Assembly: GCA_964557205.1 (NCBI GenBank) | Contig: CAZKZI010000087.1 | Coordinates: 1-14,157, forward strand | Direction of reading: 5' to 3' | Length of the DNA stretch: 14,157 nucleotides | Source: JAQVQN01 sp964557205 | GTDB taxonomy: Bacteria; Verrucomicrobiota; Kiritimatiellia; RFP12; UBA1067 | In this document: positions 1 to 6,223 of the stretch, piece by piece | How the letters are laid out: the number at the start of each line of letters is the position of its first letter | Position numbering within the stretch: the stretch's first letter is position 1 | Notes under the pieces: model-generated | What the model was told of the DNA's origin: nothing | Seen by the model: only the letters and a program-made list of their open reading frames with translations | The model's database searches: none | Made by a program: the position numbers and the translations under genes

Positions 1-5
1 GGGAC

Positions 6-1640
6 ATGGCGGCCACAGGCGCCCATCGGCAGCCGACTTTTTCAGCGCAACCGAAGTGGAGGGATGACCCCTGGTTCAATGGCATCCGCAAGATGAGGCC
101 ATACCGGCGTCTGCAGAGGCTGAAGCAGTACATTATGGATCACTATGTTTTCAACTTGGACCTTGAAACATGGGGGCTCACGTCGCAGCAGCGCGAGCTT
201 GAGCGTTTCGACGGGATTGTCGACACCGAGGAACTCACCCGGTCCAACGCGCTGTTCGGCTATGAGGGCGATTCCCACTATTTCGACATCGACATAAGGA
301 CGCACTTCGGTCTGGACAAGTACGATTCCAGCATTATTCCTTATTGGAAGACCGAGACCGTGGAGGCCATGGACGCTTTCAAGCACCGCGATGGGTTTGA
401 GACCGGCGCTGGTGAATGCGTTTCGCTGGCGGCGCTTTACGCGGCGGCGCTTTATGTGGTGGCAGGCATCCCGCTGGATAAAAATTTTCTGATGGCCACG
501 CCGCTGCACTCGCAGAATTTCGTGGATATTGATGACGGCATTCTGATCAACAACCGGCGGCTGGTGACCAAGGCCATGTGGTTTAACGGCACGCAGATTT
601 CCAGTCAGGCGCGCCGCGCGCTGGAGAACGAACAGGTGACCGTGGTTTCGCATATCAGCGGTTGGATACACACCTTGCAGCGCCGGGCCACCATTGATCC
701 GGCGGCTTACGCCGACTTTGAAAGTAAATTGCGTTCATATCTTAAAGTGCCGCTGACACCCGAGATACTCGGCAACTTTTTGCGTCAGAACCCGCAATGC
801 CGGCAGTGTTTTGTTTTGCGTTGGCCTGTGCGCGGCATCAACCGCTACATTGCGCTGGAAAAGGTGTTCAGTTTCGAGCAGGACAGCCCGTATAAAGTCA
901 CCGACCGCACGCGCGAAAAAATTTTGGCGATGATACCGCTGGAAACTTTTGACGCCTCTTGCTGTCCTTTCAAGATAGTGCTGAACGACATTGAGGAGTT
1001 CGTGGCGGAGCGTACCATCAACCTTGACGATCCTGAAGATATGGGTGTGCTGAAGAAGCGGATTGGCGATATCTGCATGAGCGCAACCGAGATGGTCGAA
1101 CAGTTGACGCGCTTTTGCCATACTGAACCGCGTCTGCCGGCGGAGGATGGTTTGTCTTTCGAGCGGGAGGCGGAGCCCTTGAAGCTGACGACCGACATGG
1201 AGCGGGAAGATGTGGTCAGGCGCTTGGAGTCATTGCGCGGCAGCAGCTTGACAGCGAATCTGGCTTTTTATACATGGCGTGATCTGGCCAGCACGTCATA
1301 TCGGCCTTTCGCCAAAGCGGCGTTGGAGCGTAATCCGGTGAGCGTCGAAGGCGGGAAAGGTTTGACAGAGGAGGCTTTGGTCGCGCTGGTGGGGTCATGG
1401 CCGGACGAGTCTGTTTACGACGGGCCGGCGCGCATGGCCCAGCCGGATGAGGTCTGGAATTTCCGGCGCGGCGACGGTTTTGAGAAAGCGCTGCTGGTCG
1501 CCAACATCTTACGCGGCCGCTACGGTGTCGGCATGCGGCTGGAGCATTCGGGCGATGAGGTGATATTGAAGGCAGGCGGTCGCAGCGTGTGCGCTTTCAG
1601 AACCAGCAAACGCCCGGGCGACAGGGTTTGGGAACTATAA
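6..1640 (+). CDS. Transglutaminase-like fold protein of unknown function, possibly 5'-partial
   Basis: I do not recognise a named family; this is a 544-residue protein with a visible papain/transglutaminase-like core. C138 sits in GECVSLAALYAAAL at the start of a hydrophobic helix, and H168 follows in ATPLHSQNFVDID about 30 residues later, the usual Cys-helix-strand-His spacing. D174, D176 or N182 could be the third catalytic residue. Near the C-terminus (about 489-509), GDGFEKALLVANILR resembles the GDC-E-K-A-LL transglutaminase helix, but with no Cys. There is no signal peptide or membrane helix, so it is probably cytoplasmic. The ATG at base 6 has no visible ribosome-binding site and the frame is open to the window edge, so the true start may lie upstream. 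A strong terminator lies about 175 bases after the stop. Catalysis, substrate and partner are unknown. Confidence 0.72.
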   Translation: MAATGAHRQPTFSAQPKWRDDPWFNGIRKMRPYRRLQRLKQYIMDHYVFNLDLETWGLTSQQRELERFDGIVDTEELTRSNALFGYEGDSHYFDIDIRTHFGLDKYDSSIIPYWKTETVEAMDAFKHRDGFETGAGECVSLAALYAAALYVVAGIPLDKNFLMATPLHSQNFVDIDDGILINNRRLVTKAMWFNGTQISSQARRALENEQVTVVSHISGWIHTLQRRATIDPAAYADFESKLRSYLKVPLTPEILGNFLRQNPQCRQCFVLRWPVRGINRYIALEKVFSFEQDSPYKVTDRTREKILAMIPLETFDASCCPFKIVLNDIEEFVAERTINLDDPEDMGVLKKRIGDICMSATEMVEQLTRFCHTEPRLPAEDGLSFEREAEPLKLTTDMEREDVVRRLESLRGSSLTANLAFYTWRDLASTSYRPFAKAALERNPVSVEGGKGLTEEALVALVGSWPDESVYDGPARMAQPDEVWNFRRGDGFEKALLVANILRGRYGVGMRLEHSGDEVILKAGGRSVCAFRTSKRPGDRVWEL

Positions 1641-1679
1641 AGCTGGTTCTGGCACGGCTTCTGCGGATTATACCAACAG

Positions 1680-1732
1680 CGACTTTAATGTGTTAGGCAA
1701 TAAAGTCGGTAAAACAAGGGTTTAAACCCTTG
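1680..1732. repeat. Hairpin plus perfect 18-bp palindrome in 3' intergenic DNA
   Basis: Within the 309-base gap between the first gene and the OmpA-type gene, CGACTTTA (1680-1687) pairs with TAAAGTCG (1701-1708) across a 13-base loop. Immediately after it, CAAGGGTTTAAACCCTTG (1715-1732) is a perfect palindrome. Neither is followed by a T-run, so neither is an obvious terminator. They could be structure in the 3' untranslated region or a dimer-binding operator. The rest of 1641-1814 shows no supportable gene. Confidence 0.5.
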
Positions 1733-1814
1733 AGCCGCCAGGATCGGACAATTGGAATGAGCACAAGTTAACGCAGTTTGTGGCAATATATGAGGCCGAG
1801 AGTATGCGTTTGAT

Positions 1815-1850
1815 GATCCGCCACGTTGGGGACGTGGCGGATCTTTTTTT
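1815..1850 (+). terminator. Rho-independent terminator after the first gene
   Basis: A perfect 12-bp stem, GATCCGCCACGT (1815-1826) with ACGTGGCGGATC (1832-1843), has a 5-base loop and is followed directly by seven T (1844-1850). This is a textbook + strand intrinsic terminator. It lies about 175 bases after the stop at 1640, leaving a long 3' untranslated region, and insulates the OmpA-type gene downstream. Confidence 0.93.
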
Positions 1851-1889
1851 GTAATAGATTTAAAAAGTTGTAATTTTTTATTTTTATGG

Positions 1890-1918
1890 TTGCAAGATAC
1901 ACCGCAACGTACTAAACT
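1890..1918 (+). promoter_or_regulatory. Candidate sigma-70-type promoter for the OmpA-type gene
   Basis: TTGCAA (1890-1895) and TAAACT (1913-1918) are 17 bases apart in an A/T-rich stretch just after the terminator. Transcription would start near 1925 and give a leader of about 25 bases carrying the strong AGGAGG ribosome-binding site at 1940-1945. Each box matches 4 of 6 consensus positions, so this is a plausible but not strong prediction. Confidence 0.45.
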
Positions 1919-1949
1919 ATTTCTGTTTTTAAAACTAATAGGAGGTTTT

Positions 1950-3218
1950 ATGAGAGTAAATGTTCGAGGATTATTGATCGGTTCGGTTTGTTTGGCGGCT
2001 GTGAGCTTTTCGGCAATGGCCAATGAAGTCACGGATGCGCCGCGGTGGTATGTAAATCCAGGAGTGGGGATGTTGTTCCCGGAGGGGAACCAGCCGATTG
2101 ACACGGGGCTGAATTTGTCCTTGCGTTTGGGTTATGATCTCACCGAGCACTGGTCGACAGAGGGAGAGTTTGCTTTCGCGCCCAACATGACCAGCAATGG
2201 CCGTTGGACGCAAAAGAAGCAGCGTCTTTACGGACTGGGTTTGGACGCTCTCTACCATTACGACCGTTATAACCGTTTTGATCCGTTCCTGTCTGCCGGC
2301 TGGGCAGTGTACATGGCTGACCGCAACGTGTTCGACGAGGGTGATCGCTCGACCTTGACTGGCCCGCGGGCCGGCATCGGCGCGATGTATCATCTGACTG
2401 ACAACATATCTTTGCGCGCTGACGCCAGGGCTTTGATGTCTGTGGAGAAGACGCATGAGATGTACTACACGCTCGACGCGGGCGTGGTCTACCGTTTCGG
2501 CGGCGGTTCGGGTCTCGGCGACGGGTCCGGAGCGCTGGCCGGGCTCCCGAAGGATACGGATGGCGACGGCCTGACAGACGAGGAAGAGGCCAAGCTCGGC
2601 ACGGATCCATTCAACAAGGACACGGACGGAGACGGGTTGACGGATTATGAGGAGGTCAAAACCTACAAGACTGATCCGCTGAACCCGGACACGGATTTCG
2701 ACGGTCTTTCCGATGGTAACGAAGTAAAAATCCACAAGACTGATCCGCTGAACCGTGACACGGACGGCGGCGGTGTGGCTGACGGGCATGAGGTTATAGA
2801 GGACAAGACCAATCCTTTGGATCCTGCCGACGACCTGATGTTGTTCGAGGTTTACTTACAGTTCGATTATGACACAACGGTGATCAAGTCCGAGTATTTC
2901 GATGATTTGGATCATGTGGTGCGGGTGCTGACGCGTAATCCTAAGGCCACGGCGGTTATCGAGGGTCATGCCGACCGGCGCACGCGCTCGTCTGAGAAGT
3001 ACAACCAGGATCTTTCGGAGCGCCGTGCTCAGGCGGTGTTGTCCTACATGGTTGGCAAAGGTGTGCAGGACGGCAAACTGACGGCAGTGGGCTACGGATT
3101 TAGTCGCCCCAAGGTACAGCCGGATCTGGTTAACGGCAATCCTGAGAACCGCAGAGTGGAGGTCTACATACGCGGTGCGGGTACTAATGCCGACAAAGTC
3201 AAATATGTGAAGCCGTAG
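1950..3218 (+). CDS. OmpA-family outer-membrane protein with beta-barrel-like N-terminus and TSP3-like linker
   Basis: This 422-residue secreted protein probably links the outer membrane to peptidoglycan. Residues 1-24 are a signal peptide ending AMA before NEVTDA. Residues about 30-185 have the alternating aromatic strands of a small OmpA-type barrel. Residues 202-292 hold four Asp-rich calcium-binding repeats (DTDGDGLTD type). Residues 298-408 are an OmpA C-terminal domain with EGHADRRTRS (D342) and LSERRAQAV (R358/R359), the positions that hold diaminopimelate in E. coli OmpA, and it ends with NRRVEVYI. The start at 1950 is chosen over the in-frame ATG at 1890 because AGGAGG lies 4 bases upstream and it begins a proper signal peptide. 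It is probably monocistronic, flanked by terminators at 1815 and 3251. The barrel assignment is by overall pattern; the OmpA domain is certain. Confidence 0.93.
   Translation: MRVNVRGLLIGSVCLAAVSFSAMANEVTDAPRWYVNPGVGMLFPEGNQPIDTGLNLSLRLGYDLTEHWSTEGEFAFAPNMTSNGRWTQKKQRLYGLGLDALYHYDRYNRFDPFLSAGWAVYMADRNVFDEGDRSTLTGPRAGIGAMYHLTDNISLRADARALMSVEKTHEMYYTLDAGVVYRFGGGSGLGDGSGALAGLPKDTDGDGLTDEEEAKLGTDPFNKDTDGDGLTDYEEVKTYKTDPLNPDTDFDGLSDGNEVKIHKTDPLNRDTDGGGVADGHEVIEDKTNPLDPADDLMLFEVYLQFDYDTTVIKSEYFDDLDHVVRVLTRNPKATAVIEGHADRRTRSSEKYNQDLSERRAQAVLSYMVGKGVQDGKLTAVGYGFSRPKVQPDLVNGNPENRRVEVYIRGAGTNADKVKYVKP
2553..2825 (+). repeat. Four tandem TSP3-like calcium-binding repeats inside the OmpA-type gene
   Basis: Four in-frame units of 22-23 codons begin at 2553, 2619, 2688 and 2757. 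Each starts DTDGDGLTD or a variant and ends TDP(F/L)N or TNPLD. The Asp ladder is typical of thrombospondin type 3 repeats, which bind calcium. The third unit has F and the fourth has two extra G in place of loop residues (DTDFDG, DTDGGG). They form a stiff spacer between the barrel and the peptidoglycan-binding domain. Confidence 0.88.
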
Positions 3219-3252
3219 CACTGGCTTTAGAAGTCTATCCAAGACGAACAAA

Positions 3253-3293
3253 AAAAGGCCGCAAGGAAACAGGTGTTTCTTTTGCGGCCTTTT
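3253..3293 (+). terminator. Rho-independent terminator after the OmpA-type gene
   Basis: AAAAGGCCGCAA (3253-3264) pairs with TTGCGGCCTTTT (3282-3293). An inner GAAAC/GTTTC stem (3266-3270 with 3275-3279) extends the hairpin. The T-rich end reads on into TTTGCTTTGTTTTG. It lies about 35 bases after the stop at 3218 and separates this gene from the permease gene that follows. Confidence 0.85.
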
Positions 3294-3311
3294 GCTTTGT
3301 TTTGCTACAAT
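3282..3311 (+). promoter_or_regulatory. Possible extended -10 promoter of the LptF/LptG-type gene
   Basis: TGCTACAAT (3303-3311) is an extended -10 element (TG, one base, TACAAT). TTGCGG (3282-3287) lies 18 bases upstream as a weak -35 that overlaps the right arm of the preceding terminator. Predicted transcription would begin near 3318, only about 3 bases before the ATG at 3321, and no ribosome-binding site is visible. A nearly leaderless message is therefore possible. Confidence 0.35.
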
Positions 3312-3320
3312 GGGTGTCGG

Positions 3321-4412
3321 ATGAAAATTATAGAGAGATATGTGTTGCAATCGTTTCTCGCGGCCTTTTTTTTATCTTGGCTGGTTTTATCCTTTGTCTT
3401 GACGATTGGTTTACTGGTAAGGATAGTCCAGTTGATAATTCAAGGACTGCCCGCTCACGCGATCGGGCTTTTCATGTTGGTGGGGTTTCCGGGGACGCTG
3501 ACGCTGACTGTGCCTATCTCCCTTCTGGTCAGTTCGCTGCTGGTTTTCAGCAGGCTTTCGGCGGATAGTGAAATCGCGGCGATGCGCGCGTGCGGCGTGA
3601 ATCTGGTGAGCATAATGAAGTGGCCGATTCTGGTGGGCTTGGCGTGCATGGCTCTGGGCTTATACGTCAACAACGAGATTGTGCCGCGCAGTCATGAGGT
3701 TAGCCGTAACCTGAAGTCTCTGATCAGTGTGGATGTAGGGCTGGAACTGCTTGAGCCCGGCAGGATGATCGATGATTTTCCGGATTACAAAATCTTCTTT
3801 CAACGCAAGCAAGGCAACTGGCTGCATGATCTGCTGGTGTTTGATTACAGCAATAAGGGCGGGGTGCGGGAGATACGTGCCGATAAGGCACTGGTCTCTA
3901 CCAACGGAGCGGATGTTGTGTTGGACATGTATAAGGTCAGGGTTGATCCGATGGAGGTCGGGCAAGTCGGGGTGGCCGTGGCGGAACGTTTCCGCCATAC
4001 TATTCCCGACGCTATGCACAGGCGCACATACCAGCGCAAGGAAAAAGATCTGCGTTATAATGAATTGAGAAAGGTCATAGACGATTTGCGCCTGAATGTG
4101 GAAGGGTACACGCCGGCTATCAGGAGAAAACTGTTAAGCATTACACGCACGGAGTATCACATCAGATTGGTTTATGCCTTTGCCTCGATCTGTTTTGTTT
4201 TGGTCGGCGTGCCGTTGGGCATACGTACCCACCGCAAGGAATCGACTGTCGGCATGGCAATCAGTCTGACTGTGGCGCTGGTGTTTTACCTGTGCGTGAT
4301 ACTGATGCGGTCTTTGGACAAGGTGGATGCCGCGCGGCCGTATGTGCTCTTGTGGCTGCCGGTGGCGGCCTGCGGCCTGTTGGCCGCCTACCTGATTCCT
4401 AAGAATCTTTGA
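3321..4412 (+). CDS. LptF/LptG-family lipopolysaccharide export permease
   Basis: This 363-residue inner-membrane protein is one half of the LptB2FG-type transporter that extracts lipopolysaccharide and passes it to the periplasmic bridge. It begins MKIIERYVLQSF, the usual amphipathic start of the family. Membrane helices are visible at about 12-35, 47-78 and 98-116, a periplasmic beta-jellyroll spans about 118-280, and three more helices lie at about 282-301, 309-330 and 339-358. SADSEIAAMRACG (80-92) is the conserved cytoplasmic coupling helix that contacts the ATPase. The ATG at 3321 is chosen because an upstream GTG at 3273 lies inside the terminator stem. Only one such gene is present, so the partner permease and LptB must be elsewhere. 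I cannot tell LptF from LptG. lpxA follows 171 bases later on the same strand. Confidence 0.9.
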   Translation: MKIIERYVLQSFLAAFFLSWLVLSFVLTIGLLVRIVQLIIQGLPAHAIGLFMLVGFPGTLTLTVPISLLVSSLLVFSRLSADSEIAAMRACGVNLVSIMKWPILVGLACMALGLYVNNEIVPRSHEVSRNLKSLISVDVGLELLEPGRMIDDFPDYKIFFQRKQGNWLHDLLVFDYSNKGGVREIRADKALVSTNGADVVLDMYKVRVDPMEVGQVGVAVAERFRHTIPDAMHRRTYQRKEKDLRYNELRKVIDDLRLNVEGYTPAIRRKLLSITRTEYHIRLVYAFASICFVLVGVPLGIRTHRKESTVGMAISLTVALVFYLCVILMRSLDKVDAARPYVLLWLPVAACGLLAAYLIPKNL

Positions 4413-4440
4413 GATTCAACAAAGTGAATCACAAAGATTC
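4394..4440. repeat. GANTC-rich nested palindrome at the 3' end of the permease gene
   Basis: Five alternating GATTC/GAATC pentamers start at 4394, 4403, 4413, 4426 and 4436, about one helical turn apart. GAATCTTTG (4403-4411) pairs with CAAAGATTC (4432-4440). Inside it, past an A-A mismatch, GATTC (4413-4417) pairs with GAATC (4426-4430) around an 8-base loop. The element covers the permease stop codon (4410-4412). No T-run follows, so it is not a standard terminator. It shares CAACAAAGT with the repeat at 9918-9935. The remaining gap to lpxA (4441-4583) contains a TTGACA at 4551 without a fitting -10 and no supportable gene. Confidence 0.7.
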
Positions 4441-4583
4441 CAGAAGTTGAACGGCAAGGAGTTATGTCATTTTCCCAGTTGCATTTGATGTCTCGGTTAT
4501 GCGGACATGAAAAGGATATACCCTTTCAAGTGAAAGCAGGTTGAAAACTTTTGACAGAACCACCGAAATGAGAAGGAGCAAGT

Positions 4584-5363
4584 ATGGCTAAGATTCATCC
4601 GGCAGCGATTGTAGGAAAAGGCGCACAGTTGGACAGTGATGTCGAAGTAGGGGCATATGCGATTATCGGGGCTGATGTAAAGATCGGCGCTGGCACGGTA
4701 GTGCAGGCGCACGCCTATGTGGCGGGACACACGACCATAGGCAAAAAATGCGAGATTTTTCCTTTCGCATGCGTGGGCACCAAGACGCAGGATCTGAAGT
4801 ATAATGAAGGCGATGTGACCTATGTTGAAATCGGTGACAACAATGTGTTGCGTGAGTTTTGCACAGTGCATTCCGGCACCAAGCTCGGCGAGGTAACGCG
4901 TGTCGGCAGCGGGTGCCTGATCATGGCGTATTGCCATGTCGCGCATGGCTGTTCCGTCGGCGATCATGTCATCATGTCCAACGCAGCCACCTTGGCCGGC
5001 GAGGTCACGGTGGAGGACTGCGCGATCATCGGCGGTATGGCTGGGGTGCATCAGTTCTGCCGAATCGGGACGCATGCGATGCTCGGCGGCGGTTCGCGGG
5101 TTCGTCAGGACTGTCCGCCGTATATGCTGGTTGAGAGCTACACGCAGGACGCGCACGTGCTGGGGCCGAACATTGTGGGCATGAAGCGTCGCGGTATCCC
5201 TGCCGAGGTGCGTTCAGCCTTAAAGGAGGCATTCAAGCTGATCTACCGCGAGGGTTTGAACCGCACACAGGCTTTAGAGCGGGTACGTTATGAAGTGGCG
5301 GAACTGCCGGAGATAAAGCGTCTGATCGAGTTTTACCAGGCCAGCAAACGCGGTGTGCTGTAA
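4584..5363 (+). CDS. lpxA: Acyl-ACP--UDP-N-acetylglucosamine O-acyltransferase
   Basis: LpxA catalyses the first step of lipid A synthesis, moving a 3-hydroxyacyl chain from acyl carrier protein to the 3-OH of UDP-GlcNAc in the cytoplasm. The 259 residues match the family length. Residues 1-185 are hexapeptide repeats of a left-handed beta-helix and the C-terminus is helical (about 200-259). QDLKY (69-73), HVAHGCSVGDH (118-128, with H121 at the catalytic position equivalent to E. coli H125) and GMAGVHQF (151-158) are diagnostic. G169 aligns with E. coli G173 of the hydrocarbon ruler, which suggests a long (about C14) acyl chain. The start has AAGGAG seven bases upstream. It follows the LPS permease gene on the same strand. 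lpxB, lpxD and fabZ, the frequent companions, are absent here. Confidence 0.97.
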   Translation: MAKIHPAAIVGKGAQLDSDVEVGAYAIIGADVKIGAGTVVQAHAYVAGHTTIGKKCEIFPFACVGTKTQDLKYNEGDVTYVEIGDNNVLREFCTVHSGTKLGEVTRVGSGCLIMAYCHVAHGCSVGDHVIMSNAATLAGEVTVEDCAIIGGMAGVHQFCRIGTHAMLGGGSRVRQDCPPYMLVESYTQDAHVLGPNIVGMKRRGIPAEVRSALKEAFKLIYREGLNRTQALERVRYEVAELPEIKRLIEFYQASKRGVL

Positions 5364-5365
5364 GA

Positions 5366-6220
5366 TCATTCGCCGAACAAGCCGTCGCCGCTTTGCCCGG
5401 TTCTCAGCTTGAGGTCGCGCCAAGTTTCCAGATAGACTGTCAAAAACGCACCCTCGGGCTTTTGGCTGCGCTCTTCAAGCATAGCCTTGACCAGCTTTTG
5501 TTCCTGGACGTACTCTTCCGATGTGAAACATCCCGAGAAAAAAGCCAGACGCAGCCATACCAGGTAAGTGGTCAGCGCGTCGAAGCAATTGTATTCGACG
5601 ATTTTCCGGCGCTGGCCTGTGTACCATAATCCGCAAACATCGTCGCCGGAGGTGTCCAGTTTGCCCGGGATACCGCAAAGCGTTGCCAGTTCATTAAGCG
5701 ATACGGCATAGTTGCGGCCGAAACCGCTGACCAGCTCCATTAGGTCCACATCCCGGCTCTCCCAAGGTTTGGCGTCAAGCCTGACACAGAGCGATTTCAG
5801 TGACAGGCCGTTGGTGATCGAGCGCTGCGTCAGTATCCGCAGGTCTGAATTACGGGAGTTGAAACCAACCAGTTGCGGGTTGTTTTTTGCGAGTCGGTTG
5901 TCCAAAAAACGGCTTAAGATATATTTCTCGTCTTGGTCGGGGTTGTCCGGCTGGTCAGGCAGGAAATTCATGAAAAGTTTTATTTGGCCGTCCGGCATTG
6001 CCTGGCGGATGACGGCTGCGATCGACACCACCCGGCAAAGGATGGTTTTTAGAAAAGGCTGTGGGTTCTCTGCCGTGGCACCGCCCTGTTCCCACATGAT
6101 CCGCAGGATCTCCAGGTCGGGCAAGTCTTCCGGCAATCGGTAGAGCAGGCGTCCAGCCTGCAGGTCAGGCACCCATTCGCAATCGAACGCCCATACTTCG
6201 TCGGGTATTTCTTTGATCAT
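5366..6220 (-). CDS. Predicted DEDDy 3'-5' exonuclease (PolB-exonuclease-like family)
   Basis: This 284-residue cytoplasmic protein resembles the predicted 3'-5' exonucleases related to the proofreading domain of family B polymerases (PF10108-type). The metal ligands are visible: D13 and E15 in WAFDCEWVP, D126 in LVGFNSRNSDL, and Y210 with D214 in EYNCFDALTTY, the YxxxD form of motif III. No polymerase domain is attached. It is the last gene of a three-gene operon. Its ATG lies only 3 bases after the stop of the phosphoesterase gene, so translation is likely coupled. It converges on lpxA with 2 bases between stop codons and no terminator. The substrate (DNA or RNA) is not known; a role in repair or nucleic-acid turnover is inference. 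Confidence 0.85.
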   Translation of the reverse strand: MIKEIPDEVWAFDCEWVPDLQAGRLLYRLPEDLPDLEILRIMWEQGGATAENPQPFLKTILCRVVSIAAVIRQAMPDGQIKLFMNFLPDQPDNPDQDEKYILSRFLDNRLAKNNPQLVGFNSRNSDLRILTQRSITNGLSLKSLCVRLDAKPWESRDVDLMELVSGFGRNYAVSLNELATLCGIPGKLDTSGDDVCGLWYTGQRRKIVEYNCFDALTTYLVWLRLAFFSGCFTSEEYVQEQKLVKAMLEERSQKPEGAFLTVYLETWRDLKLRTGQSGDGLFGE

Positions 6221-6223
6221 GTT

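Noticed and set aside
42..671. 209-codon open frame on the - strand
   Set aside because: It lies wholly inside the transglutaminase-like gene, has no ribosome-binding site or recognisable motif, and its composition follows the opposite strand's codon pattern.
1971..2789. 272-codon open frame on the - strand opposite the OmpA-type gene
   Set aside because: The sense strand encodes a clear signal peptide, TSP3 repeats and OmpA domain. The antisense translation is repetitive only because of the TSP3 repeats.
2553..2825. Tandem DNA repeat that might suggest a CRISPR or minisatellite
   Set aside because: The units are in frame, diverged and encode calcium-binding protein repeats. There are no constant repeats with unique spacers.
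3273..3320. Upstream GTG start for the LptF/LptG-type protein
   Set aside because: It lies inside the terminator hairpin, lacks a ribosome-binding site, and adds residues not seen in the family before the usual MKIIERY start.
4464..4544. 26-codon frame between the permease gene and lpxA with AAGGAG just upstream
   Set aside because: The AAGGAG lies only 2 bases before the ATG, too close for normal use, and the peptide has no recognisable feature.
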